Assembly (NCBI GenBank): GCA_013331225.1
Contig: DUGV01000048.1
Coordinates: 1-6,713, forward strand
Source: Methanolinea sp.
GTDB taxonomy: Archaea; Halobacteriota; Methanomicrobia; Methanomicrobiales; Methanospirillaceae
Length of the DNA stretch: 6,713 nucleotides
Direction of reading: 5' to 3'
The notes below the pieces were generated by a model that searched no databases, was not told the origin of the DNA, and saw only the letters and a list, made by a program, of their open reading frames with translations. The position numbers were made by a program, and so were the translations under genes. Of this stretch, positions 6,701 to 6,713 are shown piece by piece. Each line of letters begins with the position of its first letter. Position 1 is the first letter of the stretch.

Positions 6701-6713
6701 CGTTCATGACCGC
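3706..6713 (+). CDS. smc: Chromosome segregation protein SMC (3' end cut off by the window)
   Basis: SMC proteins are ATP-driven, ring-forming dimers that tether and extrude chromosomal DNA, working with ScpA/ScpB. The 1002 complete codons seen show: N-terminal ATPase lobe beginning HITELEIDNFKSF; Walker A GPNGSGKS (31-38); the R-loop RTLRAEKL (54-61), with R57 where bacterial SMC has its arginine finger; the Q-loop VVMQGDI with Q132; and RRKIIDEIAGVAEFD (146-160), an SMC hallmark. A long coiled-coil arm covers about 165-500. The hinge covers about 502-650, from GVLGTIAQL to the conserved glycine turn SGAMTGGSF (637-645). The returning arm runs from about 655 and ends near LGAVNMLAIEEYE (950-962), where the C-terminal ATPase lobe begins. 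The signature motif, Walker B and D-loop lie beyond the window; a typical total near 1150 means about 150 residues are missing. The start is TTG at 3706: no ATG lies before the conserved HITELEI, and a weak GGGG sits 9 bases upstream. It follows the small coiled-coil gene by 14 bases. The glycine-turn hinge and Walker A context exclude Rad50 and MukB. Confidence 0.97.
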   Translation, partial: MHITELEIDNFKSFTKKTKIPFYEGFSVISGPNGSGKSNIIDSILFVLALSGSRTLRAEKLTDLINLNSGRHTAEVTLAFSDGTRIRRRIKRTSSGYYSYIYLNNRLSKQVEVTDFLAKHGIKPHGYNVVMQGDITRIIEMSDFERRKIIDEIAGVAEFDQKKGQALIELEVVRERIEREELLLRELSQRLEELAAEREQALKFRHWQERLQHLEGLRAAATLHAREKDLAALSRVIEDERLQLDRVVSDRSIEENEREYLKKDLADIDSQINQKSGAEYLRLIAELEEAKGTIKLAEQTISRLKKEKEAGLEGINRTYIDQKRAETRVSECTQAIREMNIDRTNLAMEAATAAAQKEKIEQQIQSQSRDAEGARDELFALMQSIEEKKNERSSLLHQKDMLIEKSRMRTSERERMEERLKALEAEGAGKEQRLSENEREMEALTNEKAELDRALSELESSVFARRTTLERVREEYRSHEQDVVRLEAQQQARGEAGSRVLDAVIGMDGVLGTIAQLGKAPPEYATALNVAAGQRLHYVVAKDDGVAARAIEYLKEQKMGRVTFLPLSRLKPPDLPPVRDEGVIGYAVQMLEFQPQYADAFRVVFGGTVVVESISRGRRLLGKYRMVTPDGELLEKSGAMTGGSFKKPIRGFGAAVEDEISRARSQMEGLAAEIADIERAVKRGGEEIDAKRARRSELDAAISRLAVISEEFSRQEEVTQREKTQINEVLLALAEEVRSGTAELAALEAALDSITDAIGQAQKKIELTKKKLEDTSIPVLSEQLEKKKRECEDIERRLRNKEADINDLQRERQHFSTRLDELKAEVERIQAKNEEIDREVAQSNSQIETSRARIGEIEERQKQFSSELLELRNRHTQVSDTIRESGQKILEFDAAAERHRIQVSALTERFTALSAEIEALRMEAGETETDLSLQEIEDGMAEAAQQIKRLGAVNMLAIEEYERVEGRIAERGEKKEVLSRERATLLERIEKFEKMKYEAFMT

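Noticed and set aside
1..6713. A search for CRISPR repeats, insertion sequences, tRNA/rRNA, defence or toxin-antitoxin genes.
   Set aside because: No regularly spaced repeats, transposase motifs, terminal inverted repeats or RNA gene signatures are seen. Apart from the small coiled-coil gene, every gene here is a housekeeping type.

Overview
This window looks like a stretch of chromosome from a methanogenic euryarchaeon, most likely of the Methanomicrobiales (Methanoculleus/Methanofollis-like). The grounds are the GC-rich coding DNA, the archaeal-type SMC N-terminus (HITELEIDNFKSF, then the Walker A motif), and a glyA-folD-folP cluster of the kind found in Methanomicrobia. The genus is inference from protein character, not from a database match.

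Layout: positions 18-2894 hold three tightly packed genes on the minus strand, read from high to low coordinates: glyA (serine hydroxymethyltransferase, 2894-1656), folD (methylene-tetrahydrofolate dehydrogenase/cyclohydrolase, 1654-812) and a folP-like dihydropteroate synthase homologue (830-18). glyA and folD are separated by one base, and folD and folP overlap by 19 bases, so this is almost certainly one translationally coupled operon. A 317-base AT-richer divergent intergenic region (2895-3211) follows. It holds a dyad-symmetric element just upstream of glyA and a TATA-like element facing right. On the plus strand a second operon begins: a small unrecognised protein with an N-terminal coiled coil and a disordered C-terminal half (3212-3691), then 14 bases later smc (3706 to the window edge, 1002 codons seen, C-terminal ATPase lobe cut off).

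How the genes work together: GlyA moves the serine beta-carbon onto a reduced pterin to give the methylene form. FolD oxidises and hydrolyses that to the methenyl and then the 10-formyl level. The DHPS homologue belongs to synthesis of the pterin carrier itself. The left operon is therefore a biosynthetic one-carbon module, possibly based on tetrahydrofolate and separate from the tetrahydromethanopterin carrier of methanogenesis. The right operon concerns chromosome organisation: SMC is a ring-forming DNA-tethering ATPase, and the small coiled-coil protein encoded just ahead of it is a candidate partner.

I see no CRISPR array, mobile element, tRNA, rRNA, toxin-antitoxin or defence cassette. 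The most interesting points are the unnamed smc-linked protein with repeated short hydrophobic motifs, the altered aryl-amine-side loops of the DHPS homologue, and the dyad at the glyA promoter.
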